Shown: piece after piece, positions 32,370 to 45,365 of the stretch | How positions within the stretch are numbered: position 1 is the stretch's first letter | Layout: each line of letters begins with the position of its first letter | Assembly (NCBI RefSeq): GCF_019059575.1 | Contig: NW_024882719.1 | Coordinates: 1 to 64,000 of the forward strand | DNA length: 64,000 bases | Direction: 5' to 3' | DNA from: Amphibalanus amphitrite | Taxonomy: Eukaryota > Arthropoda > Thecostraca > Balanomorpha > Balanidae | Notes under the pieces: generated by a model | Seen by the model: the letters and a program-made list of their open reading frames with translations, nothing else | What the model was told of the DNA's origin: nothing | The model's database searches: none | Position numbers and translations under genes: made by a program

Positions 32370-32495
32370 CACAGAGCTGGGGGTCCTCGTCACTACCGTC
32401 CTCGCAGTCATCATCACCGTCACACTGCCAGCGTTTGATGATGCAGCGACCGTTGCCGCACTTGAACTGGGTGTCGTCACACTCGACCGGTTTGG
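32370..32495 (-). CDS. LDLa module exon (second found)
   Basis: A 126-base minus-strand exon lies between acceptor 'atttttgttacag' and donor CTGTG|GTGAGT. It reads [16 protein letters not shown], then [18 protein letters not shown] and a final Cys. It is a textbook LDLa module with six cysteines and an intact calcium-binding cluster. Phase 1-1. It is the first LDLa exon downstream of the proximal first exon at 36379-36466. The terminal C of that exon plus CC here gives Pro, so the join is in frame. Confidence 0.92.
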
Positions 32496-33432
32496 CTGTA
32501 ACAAAAATACATAATCGTCAGAAACAGCCATTATACACCTGAGACCACGGTGTTACATTAAACCAACAGTTTCATGAGCGAACGTCAAACGGGACCGAGC
32601 TTAAACAGAAAGACAAAGATAAAAAATTATCATGACCAAGAAATTGTACACATAAGCCTGCCTGCTTTATGAAAGAGTAGGGTGAGAAGTGAAATGCTTT
32701 TATGGCTGCAAGCTCGATTGCAACGTAGAATTCCTGCATTTTTTTGTGCGTGGCGCCTGTTGCTAGAAAAACTATACACAACGGGCCGATACAAGGCAGT
32801 TTCAACTTTCAGTTACCTACATTCTAAATAATCAAAGACGTCTATAGGGCGAGGAATGCAACGGACCGATTGTCCAGATGATTAACCTTTTTATAGGTTA
32901 CCTGCCCTACAAAATAAACTTTTATAAAAGTCGGCATTGTGACAAGTTTTGGAGGGACAACAAGGCATGCCTTTGACGGCCAATTGAAATAGTTTCTTTG
33001 AAGTACCTACCTATTTCAGCGTCAAACTGAAATGAAAAACATTCCGGAAGTCTACATGACCTTTCTCAGCCTGCTTTACGAAGAAGACGTCAGGTATTAC
33101 AAAACTTCGAACATCGTAAATATGTACAATCTTCCGAGCACAGAAAACAGCATTCGCCTTCGAGCCGGTGCAATAATGCAGGGAAACAAATTCGTTCAAG
33201 CTTCAATTCGACTGGACTTGTCGACAAAAGAAGAAAAGAAACTTGAAGCAATGGGAAGAATACGCCAAAAGATTCTTCAAAGTACACTTTTCAATGTTAT
33301 TTTAGTCAACAGAAAAACTAGATTACGATTCAGGTATCTGGCTGAACTTGAACATGTTTACAATAGCACGCTTGGTGGAGCAATCTCGACAAAGTTCTCG
33401 TTTTCCCAGCATCATCAGCGTCCGTCCCGACC
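32496..33432. other. No supported gene
   Basis: A 189-codon plus-strand open frame (33032-33601) starts after an acceptor-like 'ctacctatttcag' but has no recognisable domain and runs into a simple repeat and LINE 3' sequence. I treat it as chance. Confidence 0.35.
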
Positions 33433-33468
33433 CCATCAGATACAGATACAGATACAGATACAGATATA
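33433..33468. repeat. (ACAGAT)n simple repeat
   Basis: Five or six copies of ACAGAT. On the minus strand this is (TATCTG)n and lies about 145 bases beyond the LINE stop codon, so it may be the microsatellite tail that ends that LINE. Confidence 0.9.
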
Positions 33469-33613
33469 TTCGAGCCAGATCCACACATTGGAGTGGCTTT
33501 TCACAAGCTCACGTCATACGATGGGGGATATCATGGGGAGGGGGAGTATATCGAGCACACATCCACGCATTCACAAATCACAGTACGTATGCTCAACATA
33601 GACACACACACAA

Positions 33614-34290
33614 TCTAAGCATCTTGTTCAGGCATTGCTCGCAGCACCTTCATAGCGTTAGCTCTGAAAGATGACACAATTGGGTCAACTTTGAGCTGGT
33701 TGAGTCGTGCCACTCCCCTGTAGCACAGCCGCCGTCGGCCTGCCTCCGTCCGAATGGACGGGAGCGTGAGCAAATTGGCGCGCCTTGTGTCGTGCTGGTG
33801 GCGATTGCTCGCCTGGCGCCCTATGGTGCTGCTCAGTCGCTCAGGCTGGGAAGACACGATAGCTCGCTGTACAGCGCACACGGTGTGGTAGTCAATTAGT
33901 CGCTTGGCAGATAACCATTTCAATTCGCGCATTACAGATGCCACACTGTCGCGACGCCGCTTGTTCGACACGACCCGGGCACAGAAGTTCAGTACTTTTT
34001 GGAGCCGCCGAAGTTGCGTCTCTCCGCACGATCCGTAGACGGACGAACAGTATCGCAATACCGAGATCACTAGTGACTGGACGATGCACTTCAAGGCAGA
34101 CCTCGGCACAACATGACGTACATGCATCAGTGCTATGAGCATGCCAGTACATTTCTGTGTAACGCTGTCGACATGCGGCTCAAAACTCAAATGACGGTCC
34201 ATCGTCACTCCGAGGTTCCTCACCGTTCTAGACTCAGTGATTGTGGTCGCACAGCACCTTTTCAGCACCCTTTCAGCGCGTTATCTGCAT
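33614..34290 (-). pseudogene. LINE reverse transcriptase C-terminal fragment
   Basis: A 217-codon open frame plus a few upstream codons carries the conserved post-catalytic region of LINE reverse transcriptases: NLGVTMDRHLSF, then LVISVLRYCSSVYGS, RLQKVLNFCARVV and IDYHTVCAVQRAI. The fingers and palm (FADD) are missing because the copy is 5'-truncated near 34290. The reading frame is still intact to its stop at about 33614, so insertion is fairly recent compared with the other LINE relics. The clade (Jockey/CR1-like) is not resolved. Confidence 0.85.
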
Positions 34291-36378
34291 TGCGTTGTCA
34301 CCATTTGGAACGCAGCTCGGCACGGCGCCGGCCAAACTACCCGGCCGAATGAGGGCCGGCGCGTGTTATTGCATAGTGTCCCCGGGGTGCTGCCGAGAGG
34401 CGGCTCAGACAGAGCCGCGGAGGTCGGGCGAAACCCACCGCACGAGATCGGACCTCTCACAGCCAGCCGAATCCCCGCGGAAAAACGCTACCGAATTCAG
34501 ATCGCAGAGGAGGCCGATCGGTATGCGGAACAACACGCGAACAAGTCAACACAATTCAAAGTTGAAAGGGCTCAGTATCGGTTTGCGGAAAATCTCCATC
34601 AGCAAACTAGATCCGACAGCGTTCGATATCCGTCGTATCAGCTCAGAAGGAATGGAAAGGAAAAGAAATTATTATATAACGCGGCACCCAACCAAGTCAG
34701 GAACAATGCCTCTCAGAATCGCCCGGAGTAACCAAACCCGCTTCTCTTCTCTAGCCCGTGCCACACACACCACATCGTCCTGTAAGCAAATATCTCTACA
34801 GCACATGCCCGATTCCCTGCATGAACAAGACCATGGCACACGAGTTGCCGTAATGCCCTCTCTGGGGGCGACAACCTGCGGTTGCCACCGACCCGCAGCG
34901 GCGCCGCCACGCCATGGGGGAGGGGAGGGGAAGGGGCGGGTCTAATCGCCAGCAGCCCGTATGACTGTCGGCACGTCGCTGCGACCCAATCATCTCGGCA
35001 CGGCGGCACAGAGACGTGCCCTGACCCTCCCAGTGACCCCGCCCCTGCGCTACGCGGCTCAGCGGTGGGATGTTGGCAAACATCAGAACGCGGAAGACCA
35101 CGGATCACCCATTATTATCATACAGTCGCAGAAAAATGAATGGGCGTAACGTCTGGACAAGATCAAAACACAGCCGACCGTCAAAAGTCGGAGGGCGGGG
35201 GAGGGTGCGTGCTGCGTCGCAGCCGATTACGAAAGGTCGACCGGTTGGGTCAAAGTCCGCTGCGTCGGCGCCACTCAGGAAAGGAGCGGTGGTGATTTAA
35301 GTGCGCCGAGAGGTCAGCCTACGGGTCAAGTGGCAAGATAGCCGAGGATGCGAATAAACGTAACACATGCCACTGTAAAAGTTAGGAAACATAAATATTG
35401 TATACTTATTCCTTAGGTAATGAGCAAATTTTTCAAAAGCGACTTTGGAGTAATATACACACAGAAGCATTGCTTACCTATGCATGACAAGAATCTAAAT
35501 CAGCGGTGAAACGACAAAAATGCAGCACGAAGTGGCTGATACATGGTTGGCTGTATGACCTATGACCTTGTATTTATGGACGCCGCTAAAAAAAAAAAAG
35601 TTCCCTAGCAAAGTTGATCAGCCATTTGGTTTTGGAAATTCACATACCTTTGCTCACATCCCCCACTAGCCAAAGTTATTGCAGATAGGTACACATCGGA
35701 TCGCAATATCAAACGAACCATTTCGGCAAAATTACGTCTGAGAAATATGTAACCAAAGTAAATGAATATTAAGCCAATAAAGGGTGATATCCCATTTGGG
35801 TCACGCCATTCTGGTGTGCTGAAGTTTGCTGAATATTCAACGCGCCGACGAGCAAGTGCGCGTTACGAGCATATATCAGCCGTCAATTTTCAGCTAGATA
35901 TTTTCAAAATGTCGCACTGCTTGCGCACACGTTTCAGGGTATGCCAGTTGACAGCTATGCCCGAAATTCAGGTGCAATTCCGACGAGACCAAAGTGAAAT
36001 AGCATACTAGCTGAAACTCAATTGTGAGTTACTCTACACACAGAAAAATTCAATTCCAAGCGCCAGAACTGCAAAATGCGCACGATATCTAGGGCTTTCG
36101 TCGAGCGCTTTCAAGATAATTTGTTTCAATGAATTAAATATTGCAATTTGCAACAGTCGCTAAACTTAATGAGAGCAACGCATTAAGGAAACAAAGTAAT
36201 CACCAGGCATGTGGAACTTAAAATTTACAAAGGTAAGATATATAAACTATAAAACATTACAATTAATCAAAATATTGGAACTAACTCTTAACTGCTGCTC
36301 ACGGGTGCGGACACAAAGGCTCGGAACATGAAAGCGTGACATTCACTCCCCCGAGCAAAGCCTACATCCGGTGCTTAC
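34291..36378. other. Intronic, no gene
   Basis: No supportable gene. Overlapping open frames at 34237-34945 have low-complexity basic text and no domain. Confidence 0.4.
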
Positions 36379-36466
36379 GTAAAGTCAGTGCCTCGACGAC
36401 CACCAGCCCAGCCAGGAGCGGCAGCAGGGACAGCACCAGAAGACGTGATGTCGGCCGGACAGCCAT
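36379..36466 (-). CDS. Proximal first exon with signal peptide (LDLa gene)
   Basis: The ATG at 36466 (context CCGCTATGG) opens a 29-codon signal peptide, MAVRPTSRLLVLSLLPLLAG followed by LVVVEALTL, with a basic N-terminus and a long hydrophobic core. The exon ends at donor TTAC|GTAAGC in phase 1, matching the LDLa exon at 32370-32495. A TATA box lies 95 bases upstream of the ATG. Together these indicate an alternative promoter inside the gene, giving a product without the LDLa module at 50055-50183. It could alternatively be the sole first exon, with the 53.4 kb exon belonging to a separate gene. Confidence 0.82.
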
Positions 36467-36560
36467 AGCGGCGGCACGGAGATCCCTCGCTCGATCAGAG
36501 ACAAACCGACGCCGGACGGCGACCCGAGCTGCATTGCTCTCAACCCGGCAGCGTCGAGCC

Positions 36561-36566
36561 TTTATA
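36561..36566 (-). promoter_or_regulatory. TATA box of the proximal promoter
   Basis: TATAAA on the minus strand (CCTATAAAGG) lies 95 bases before the signal-peptide ATG, so transcription would start near 36531-36536. An upstream ATG at 36534, out of frame with the main one, would sit at or just before that start and so may not be transcribed. Confidence 0.7.
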
Positions 36567-36599
36567 GGAGGCCGCCCCGGCCCGCTGCGGCCGGTGACC

Positions 36600-39500
36600 G
36601 ACCGGTAAACAAACGACCGTGCCCTCCGGCACTGTGAGGGTCAACCAGCCGCTGGCCGCGGAGATAAAGGGTCACCGGGATCGAACATCACGGGGATGAG
36701 GGCTCCTGTCGCAGGTTGTCAGGGAAACGAGCGAACACCCGACGAAAACACCGCCCGGAGACAGCAGCACCCCATACGGAATTCCCAGCGGCTTTGTGTC
36801 AATGTTTGGCAACTCAGCCATGCCAATCGCTCCAGTGCCTTGTTGTCAGGGGATCTTGAGTGATAATCAAAATAAGCATGAGCTACCAGGTAGCACTTAC
36901 TTGTCACTTCTGCGATAGGCAGCCCCATGCCTCCTCACACACTGCAATAAGGCGCTACGCGATAGCCGGCGCCGCAGACTCCTGCCGAGGCCACGGCCCA
37001 CCATTGCGGCTAGGATGAGTGAGCGCTGGCGTACGTGACCGTACGTCAAACCATCTCGCTGGAGGCGCTATAGCCGCCGGAGGCAGCTCACCGTGCGGCG
37101 ATATTGACGGGCCGCACGGCGCCGCGCAGATGGAGGTATGAGGTGATATGATCACGCCCTGAGGAACGTGACTCTCCACTAGCGCTCGCGAGGTTATCTG
37201 GAGGTATGTGAGAAGGTCATGCAGGTTGCGAAGTCTGAATCTTATGTTATTAGGTGTTTCTGATTATCGCATCAAATTGCTTCACCGAAGAGATGTTTCA
37301 TAAAAGAACTAAATAAGCAGGGCGCTCAAGCTATCATAGCCTAACATCCGAAATCAGCTAAATGTTCGCAATAGTAAAGGTACTAATTTCGGTGACCTGT
37401 CCTTTTTACCTCGATGATCTGTCACCGTTGACCTGGCACTCGGCCACCGGAGCTTGTGTGACCTCATGTGATCGTCGATAACCGTTGAAGATCGATTCAT
37501 CATATGCGTGTCTTGCTCCCAAACATTATTCATTGTCACCCAAGCTATCATCATTTCAATGACCACCAGCAATGCTTCTGAAACGAGATACCCCTGTCCA
37601 TCCCCAGATTACAATCACATCCCAACCAGCCATTCCAGTTCCAGCACCTTTGAGCGCAGGTATAGCGGTCGGTATCTCACCGAGAAACAAATGTGCCGTC
37701 TTCAGAACTCGTCAGCACTCGTATGGTACCGTTCAACCGAGTCAGTCGGCTCTGGAAGATACGCTTCCAATAACGACAGTCGAGATCAATAAAATAGCGC
37801 CTCGGTGGCGAGAGATGCAGGCGCGCCGGCCTCTGAAAAAGTCCACACCCCGCGTATAAGAACGGAACCAATTTCTCCGCCGCATTTTTTGTTATTTACC
37901 AGCCTCGCCCAAGGTTTCGGGCCGGAAAACACGATGGCTCCCGGGAGTACCCAGCCACGTTGTTAGGTGGCGAACTAACGAGAACTACTCTAAAACCGTT
38001 GATAAATGCTACTTAGTGTTCCGTGTAAATCTCCAGCCACTTAGGCTGATGAAGAATTCCGTCGGTGGTTACAATTCCGCACCTTATGGACACTAATGGT
38101 CTGCTCGAATTGAGAGAAATTATGCCGGATAAAAACAAAACAGACCTGTCGAGCGTGCCGAGTTGGCTGCCGAGCGCCTGCCGCCGGCCGGCAGGTTGGC
38201 CCGCACTGCAGACGTGCCCGGCGGGCCAGCCTATCCGGCGCGGCGGCTGACGCGTGGCACGGGAGCCACCAACGACGGCGCCCGGATAAATGATTATTTG
38301 GAGGTCGAAGAGATATTTGTTCGACTCTATCATAAAGGGACGTTCCAGACCGATTAGTTGGAGATGGACTGCCTTGTGTATATAGACACGGCACCATACA
38401 GCCGCCGTACATATTGTTTGGAACTTTTGTCTTTGATCTACTGCCAGTGAATTGTAAAGAATACAAGCATAAAAAATAAAAATATATAACTGAAAAAAAC
38501 GAACGTATAGTATGGAAACAAGCGACAAAAACACATACAAGCTTAATTCTTGCAACACTTTTCATCGAGTGGTATTCCATGTACTCGCGGCCTTAACACT
38601 GTATTGAAACGGATCGACCCAGATTGTTTGGCCCGTATGCACACTCAACTTACATAGCATTTATATACGAAGGATTTTTAGCAACGTCTGTAAACAAAAT
38701 GCTTGACACACAGCTGTTCAAAAGAAACAATGAATTAGGAAAGCCAAGAAGTGAGGTGGAATAACATTAGTTATGAGAACAGCTTAAATGAATTTGCATA
38801 GAAACGAGGAGCTGATCCAAGTAGGTATACAATTTTTACCATTTTAAAGTCCGAATATATTTGCTGAGGTTAACCCATCAAAGCGCATTGATCATCAAAC
38901 AGTGAACAACAGAACACACGGCATGTGGACCACATACACGTCAAGCCATATACCAAGCCTACTCTCAACTTTGCATATCGTCGCACTATTTTGGAAGTAA
39001 CGTGGGACGGCGTGTAATAACATACCGTTTTCCTCGTAAGCGTGGAGCCATTCCCAGCCGTGAAACGCGGCACTGCTGACATTTCGGGTGATTAGATAGG
39101 ACGACGGGATGAAACAAGCGTGGGCTTCAGGGATCCCATTTCCTCTGAAGTTTGAAACTTACACATTAGCATAATGCTACGGCTTTTAATGTGCGCTCCG
39201 AGAACGAATGATTTAATGCCTCCCAAATGCGTCTTCTCAATTATCATTCTCACATTTTTCTCAAATCACATTTTACCGTTAGATTATGGACTATTTTTAC
39301 GTCCGAATAGAGCGCGCGCTGCGCCAATCCGGGCAGGGATGGCACAGGCACGCCCCGACCGCTAACAGGCGGTACTCCGGCGCCGTGCACGCAGATATAC
39401 TGCGCATCTGCCCGAACCCCGGCGGCCACGGCCGACCCAGGCGGCGGATGTGCGTCTCAGGTCATCGACGCCGCACGACTGTAGCGTCGACGTTAAATAC

Positions 39501-42500
39501 GGAGCACGCCCTCGGACGGAGGGGATGGGAAGGGGAGGAGGCGAGGAGGGGGAGGGATCCGTCCGTCTGGCCGGCGCCGACGCCGTCAATCAGCTCGAAA
39601 CACTCCCGATTTAGCCAGTCTGGTTAGTCGCGGGCCGCGTGATGCGACCCCGTGCCGACCTGACCTTTGACCGCCGCGCCGGGCGACTGACCGCCGTGCA
39701 CGCCCAACCCAGATGGGCAGCCAGACACGCGCAGTGCACGCCGCTCGCAGGGGGCGGGGTACTATAGTGCGTAAACACACGACCTTGACAGTGAAACGCA
39801 TTACGCACCAGCAGAGGCTCGGCCTAGCTATAGACCAGCGATCTCATTGGACATTGCCTCTGATAGGTGAATCGTCGTATTGCGTAAAAACCTTTAACGA
39901 AATAAAATGCGAAGTGTGGCGCCTACATCTAAGTCCCTATAATAAATGCTCAAATAAACCCATTACATCAGAAGCCATCATAAATTCATCGCAAACAGCC
40001 ATCGCTACCAATAGCGCTTCACATCAATACACCCATCAGTATTGAAAGGTCATCTTGCAATAGCCGAATCCCTCTAACTGCCGTGCTCGCGCGCGCCACG
40101 CTCGCGGCCAACCGCGTCACGCGTTGTGCAGGTCACGCAGCGGCCAAGGAATTACGTGACGTCTGAGGGATGCAGCGGCGCAGGCCGGCCTCGCGGCGGC
40201 CCCACCGACACCCACCCACCGGTTTTACCCAGCGGCAAAAAGCGGCTACTACGCCGCAGGACCGGTTGCCAGGAGCCGCCGTTTGACAGATCTGTCACAT
40301 GACGGATGGCGCTGACGTCAGGCCGGTACGTCTCCGCGGTCCGAGCCAGGTCGGACTGACACGGCGTCCGCTGCTGAGGTCGGACCAGAGGAGAGGAAGG
40401 TGAGACAAGCCCTGAGCGGACCACAGCCGCAACCAGGGAGCCACGGAGCAGGTGGCCGTGGCCAGATTCAGCCGGCACTTGGACGCTGGAATTGGCCGCA
40501 ATCAGCCAATCAGTCCCCTGATTGCCGATCTCGCCGGTCGAGACCGAGCCTCACCGCTGCCTTTGCGGCGTCGGCGGCTGCCGCTGACGGGGCCGGTTGG
40601 CGAGAAACGGCCCTCAATGGCTCCCGCGGGAGGTCAGCTCCACGGAGCTCCAAGTTGAGAACTTCTCAGACAGGAAATGGTAAACTAACTACGCTTTGTC
40701 GTCGCGCTAGCAAATCCTCCAACATCACAACTGACCGCCGACTGCTATCTGAAGTTGATCCGCGTTCACAAAAATAGACGATTCGAGGACGCATGCTTCC
40801 CGTCGATGCCTAGGTACACATTTTAACTTCACACAAAGGAAACAACGGGGGTACAGAAGCAAGCACGCTTTGCAATTTAGGAAAACAAAACAAAGCATCT
40901 GACTGCGTAGCTCACGTAGCCGAAACAAATGGCATCATATCTTGTTCTCTCAGCATAACTAGTTCCAACTACACTGAACTCTGATGGCAGAATGGTGAAC
41001 TAAGAGTTCGCCTATTGCAACACTAGGTGGGTGAGCATCCAGACCTCAACCAGCAATAAGTCACTGGCACTGCAGTTCTTTTTAGCGTTTTGGGCTCCGC
41101 CCTCTGCTACGGAGAGCTATGCTGGGTCTGCTGAAAGATATGCTAAGCAGACGATTTCTTACAAAGGCCAACTATGCAACTATGTAGGTGCTTCACATTC
41201 TCTGTGAAACGCGATCCCGTCGGCCTCGGGCCCCTGCAAACTCACCAGTTTGGCAGTTTGTCCCCAACTTCCCTTCGTCCACCGTCTTCGGGGACCAAAA
41301 CAAGTTAAGCAAATTAACGGGACGACTGAAGCGAGGCTCGTAACTCTCAACAACGAAATTCCAAACTTCCCTGATCCACATCATAAAATAACGCGGGAAA
41401 GGCCGCTAGAGGAGCGGATGACTTACGGAGAAACTCAAAGTTTGGCCAGCCGAGCCAGGTCGCGGGAGAACGGCTCAGTCAGCACGCAGTTGCTTCACAG
41501 TAACCAGTTACTTCAGTAGCAGGACATGCAACCTCGCAATTCGAGCGACACGGTCGACCACAGCAATACCCCCGGCGTCAACAGTCTTGATAAGCCGTGC
41601 GGTTCTGGCAGTCCAAAAAATGTACGGTGCAGTGTGGCAGGCGGGCCGCGGCGTCCGACGCGCAGAAAACACATCGTAAACACCTGCACCGCGGGGAGAT
41701 GAGGTGCGTGTGGGGTGTGGCGAGGAGGGCAGAGGAGGGATCGCGGGGAGATGAGGTGCGTGTGGGGTGTGGCGAGGAGGGCAGAGGAGGGATCGCGGGC
41801 AGAGCGGGGCCCCCGTGTAGAGGACCAGACCGACCTGACGAGGTGAGACAGGACCAAACGAACCAGAAACGTCGCGCCGCGCCGACAGCGGCGTGAAATG
41901 AAACAGAAGCAGAGCCGGCCGCGAGAAACGGCCCGCCCGAGCTGGACGGCGGGCGGCGGCCCCAATCCTTGCGGACGAGAAACTATAAATTACGGGGATT
42001 ATATCCCGCCGAAATGGCACATTCATGTCAAGGAAGGCGCATTTTAGACTAACGGCAAGGAATTTAAGAACCTCGAACACATTTCAGAAAGTTAATTACA
42101 CTTCTAAAGGTTTCATTTAAAACCATTATCAGGCAACAAATGCCTGAGAAGCAAAAGAAAATGTGATGTTCACAGTTATATGAGGAGCTTGCCTTTTATC
42201 AAAACACGGCAGTCTGATAGCCCTCGCGCCGCGCGGTACACAGCCAAAGGGAAAAGGCTGTCGCCAGCGATTCTTACGACCCAACGGGGCAAAATAGAAC
42301 AACAATAGACGATCGCATCTCCGGCAGGAGGGCAGAAACTGTTTCCCGAGAGCGGCCACAGCTCATGTTAAGAACACGACGAAGAAGTATGATTAAGGGG
42401 TGTCAGCTTCCCAGAGGCTTTCAAAATATGTAGGACGCTAAGTTTTAAACGCGGCTCATCAGTCTACAAACGATCAGATTATCCGGCTGAGCGAGAGCCA

Positions 42501-44251
42501 ATGCCGCGAAGTCTACTAAATGTGGACATCACGGGGCAGTTTTGGCAGAGATCCCCGCATGCCGGGCGGTGGCCGGCCGGCCAAGCCTCCGGACGAGCCT
42601 CCTGGCCGGGTCTCAGCTCGCGGCACGGACCGGTTCGTGGAATGGACAGCAGCACCGCGGACTACCCCAGAGTCCCGACACGACCTGCACTGCAGCTCCG
42701 TATCGGGCTGCGGACGCGTGACCGGCTGGCCAGCGCCCAGTCCGCTCCGGACCTGCCGGCGCCGACGCGCGGTGGTGGCGGCGGCAGAGGCGGTGCCGAG
42801 GGTTTGTGTGTTGACGGTACCAGCCGCCCGTGTCACCCGTCACGCCCCGGGTGACGACTCGTCACGCACCGATCGTGTGTCGGCCGACATTCTGAACCAG
42901 CAGATACTGCAGTTTATATTGGCACGACAACGGGATTCTTCTTGTGTCACCAATCGGTCGGGAACGGGGCTTCGTTTACAAGCTGTTTATATGTGGATTG
43001 GTCAGCCGTACCAGAACGCCGTCGCGAGGTAGTAACATCAGCTAGCAACGAGTAAAAACTAGTGCCTCACGGGAAAGATGACAACAGACCTACATCTGTC
43101 GCCGAGAGTGACAAATACCACACATTTCTACGTTGGAAATTTTAACATTCCCTAATTATATCTAACGAATATCATATAAGATATGGAGATATGGCGGAAG
43201 CCTCCATGCAAGGCTACCCTCCCAATTACGCACGCAATGCAACCTCAGATTATCACCGGCGGCGCATAAGCCGTGCGCCTGGTGCGTCGGCGGGCCGCGG
43301 CTGGATAGTCTCGGTGTCACGCTCATGTCTTATGTCAGCGGACAGCACAGAGTCGCCCTGGCTCCGGTTCGGGGCGGTTCTGGGCCGCATATGACGGGCA
43401 GCGACACACTGATTACATTATACGGCTGCCGGGTCGATGACGAGCCAGACTGATTACACTCGCCGTATGAAGGCCCGTTCCAGAGGAAATTAGATATCTT
43501 CGTACAGACGCATCGTCAGCCACGGTCGCCGATCGGGATCATAAATTGGAAAAATTCCATCCCGGGCGCCAGTGATGACAAATGACAAATCGATGAGTCT
43601 TGTGACGCGGAGTTGCACGTCTGACTCCACCCCAGACCAATGGTAGCCTGTCTGGTGTGCTCCAATCGCATTAGCTCGTGCCGTGTCACCACGTCCCGCC
43701 ACACTCCCGGCGGGCGGGCCGACGGGCCGGCGCCGCGCGTGACGTCACGGCGCCCCTGCCCTCCCTCGGCGATCGATTCGGGCGGCGCGGCGCGGCCGGC
43801 CGGCCGGTCCCACGGCCCAGTTCCGCCGCGGCAGCCCGCATCGATAATGTCCTGTCGCCGCGTATCCCGGGGGTGCCCGCCGTACGCACGTCGCTCCCCT
43901 GCATCGGAAGCGACGGGCGCGGACCGACTCCCAATCGCGCGCTCCCCCGCGGAGGCGGACCGCTCACGTTCGGTCGTCCCTCGAGGCTCATCTGCAGCGG
44001 CGAGGGAGCCCCTCCCGTCCCCAGCCGTGGATCGTCCGAGCATGGGCCGACGGTCGGGTGACTGCTCCAGATGAGATCGCCTCCCCTCCCTCGTCCCCTC
44101 CCTCCCCCTGTGTCGCCATCGTCCCCAGTCACCCAGAAACAGACCGGTCTTTGGACAGTCTGCAGTCCCCTGCTGATGTCTGCCGGCCAACGGCTCATGT
44201 TCGCACCCAATAATGGCAAAAACCCGTTGCAAGGCCGTCGTTACAGATACA
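36600..44251. other. Intronic, no gene recognised
   Basis: A long stretch with several CpG-rich patches (about 38160-38260, 39300-39800, 40300-40650, 42500-42860, 43600-44100) and open frames on both strands. None has a recognisable domain with fitting splice sites. The only clear structure is the 52-bp tandem pair at 41691-41794. The patches may be regulatory or transposon-derived. Confidence 0.4.
41691..41794. repeat. 52-bp tandem duplication
   Basis: Two copies of a unit beginning 'gcggggagatgaggtgcgtg' and ending in 'agaggagggatc', offset by 52 bases and virtually identical. Confidence 0.9.
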
Positions 44252-44734
44252 TTAAAGGGACCCTCCCACCTTAACATTAGATTTGAGTTGAGATAGCCAA
44301 AATGGGGTCCCTGGCTCACAATTACCGGTTTCGGCACTCATAAATCATAATATCGAGAAATGCCTTAAATCGGAAATATTGAATTTCAAAATTGCAGCAT
44401 TTTGATTCAGAGGGGCTAATGCAAAGGAATACCCCTCTGAATGTGTGACGTCAGCGCAGATATCTAACGATTTTTAAATGTTTGACTAAAACGTTTTGTA
44501 GCACGCGGTGGTATATGCTGCTTTGCGCGCAACAAATGCCGCACTTTCAAATAAAGTCGCTAGGAACAGCGGAGATCCCAAAAAGTAAACAAAAGTAAAA
44601 GTCTAATATCTTGAAAACCGGTGAATATTTTTCGATGAAGTTTGGTAGATATTTGTTTTTGCTCTTTCTGAACCGATCGACATCACTTTCATGCCAATTC
44701 ATTAACTTTTTTGAAGGTGGGAGGGTCCCTTTAA
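44252..44734. mobile_element. MITE with TTAAAGGGAC termini, copy 2
   Basis: TTAAAGGGACCCTCCCACCTT at the left and AAGGTGGGAGGGTCCCTTTAA at the right are perfect inverted repeats. This is the same family as 15612-16116, in opposite orientation (shared 'gagttgagatagcc'). The central dinucleotide differs in both termini together (TA versus CC), which suggests the ends of each copy have been kept identical. Confidence 0.92.
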
Positions 44735-45361
44735 CGCTGGCTGCGCGGTGCCGCATGCATCTGCTTGACTGACCGCTGGCCACAGCCTGGCCATCGATCG
44801 GTCAGTTGGTCCGCCGGTCCTCCGATCGGTCGGTCATCCATCGACCAAAAGACGCATCGGTCAGCCGACCGGGGCGCGGCGACAGCGTGCCGGTCATGAG
44901 GGAGACGCGACACGACTCGAGCATTTGGCCCTGCCGGCGTACATAGAGACGCTCGCAACCCGCCTCAGCCGCGGAGGCTGGGTGACATCGGGGTAATATC
45001 ATTAACCCAATCAACTGCTACGGACCTTGGGGCGATGCGGAGCTACAGACTAGGGAGCCAGCAGCGAGTTCAACAGACTGCAGAAAGGGCAACTCGTCAG
45101 GCGCCTAAAGTTACTGAGTTCATGCAGTGTCGGTCGATATCCGTCAGTTTAGTTAGAACTGGAACGGACAGTTTCCTTCCGTCTGACCGCACGGCTAAAA
45201 TCTATATTCAGCGCCTGAATTGTTTGACGTCAGATATGCTAATTGGACCTGGATGCAATTCCCAGCAGTCCCAGATTTCAATCACCGTATCTATAATTGC
45301 TTTGCAAATTGGACCTGACCTACGCCACGCCCATTTGAATCATGCGTCTGATCGGAAACCG
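44735..45361. other. Intronic, no gene
   Basis: Contains repeated 'gatcggtc' words near 44790-44860 and nothing else I can support. Confidence 0.4.
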
Positions 45362-45365
45362 TTAA

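Noticed and set aside
33032..33601. 189-codon plus-strand frame after an acceptor-like site
   Set aside because: It runs through a hexanucleotide repeat into LINE 3' sequence and has no recognisable domain; probably chance.
43516..44337. 273-codon minus-strand open frame
   Set aside because: Same reason: composition-driven, no domain, no convincing splice context.
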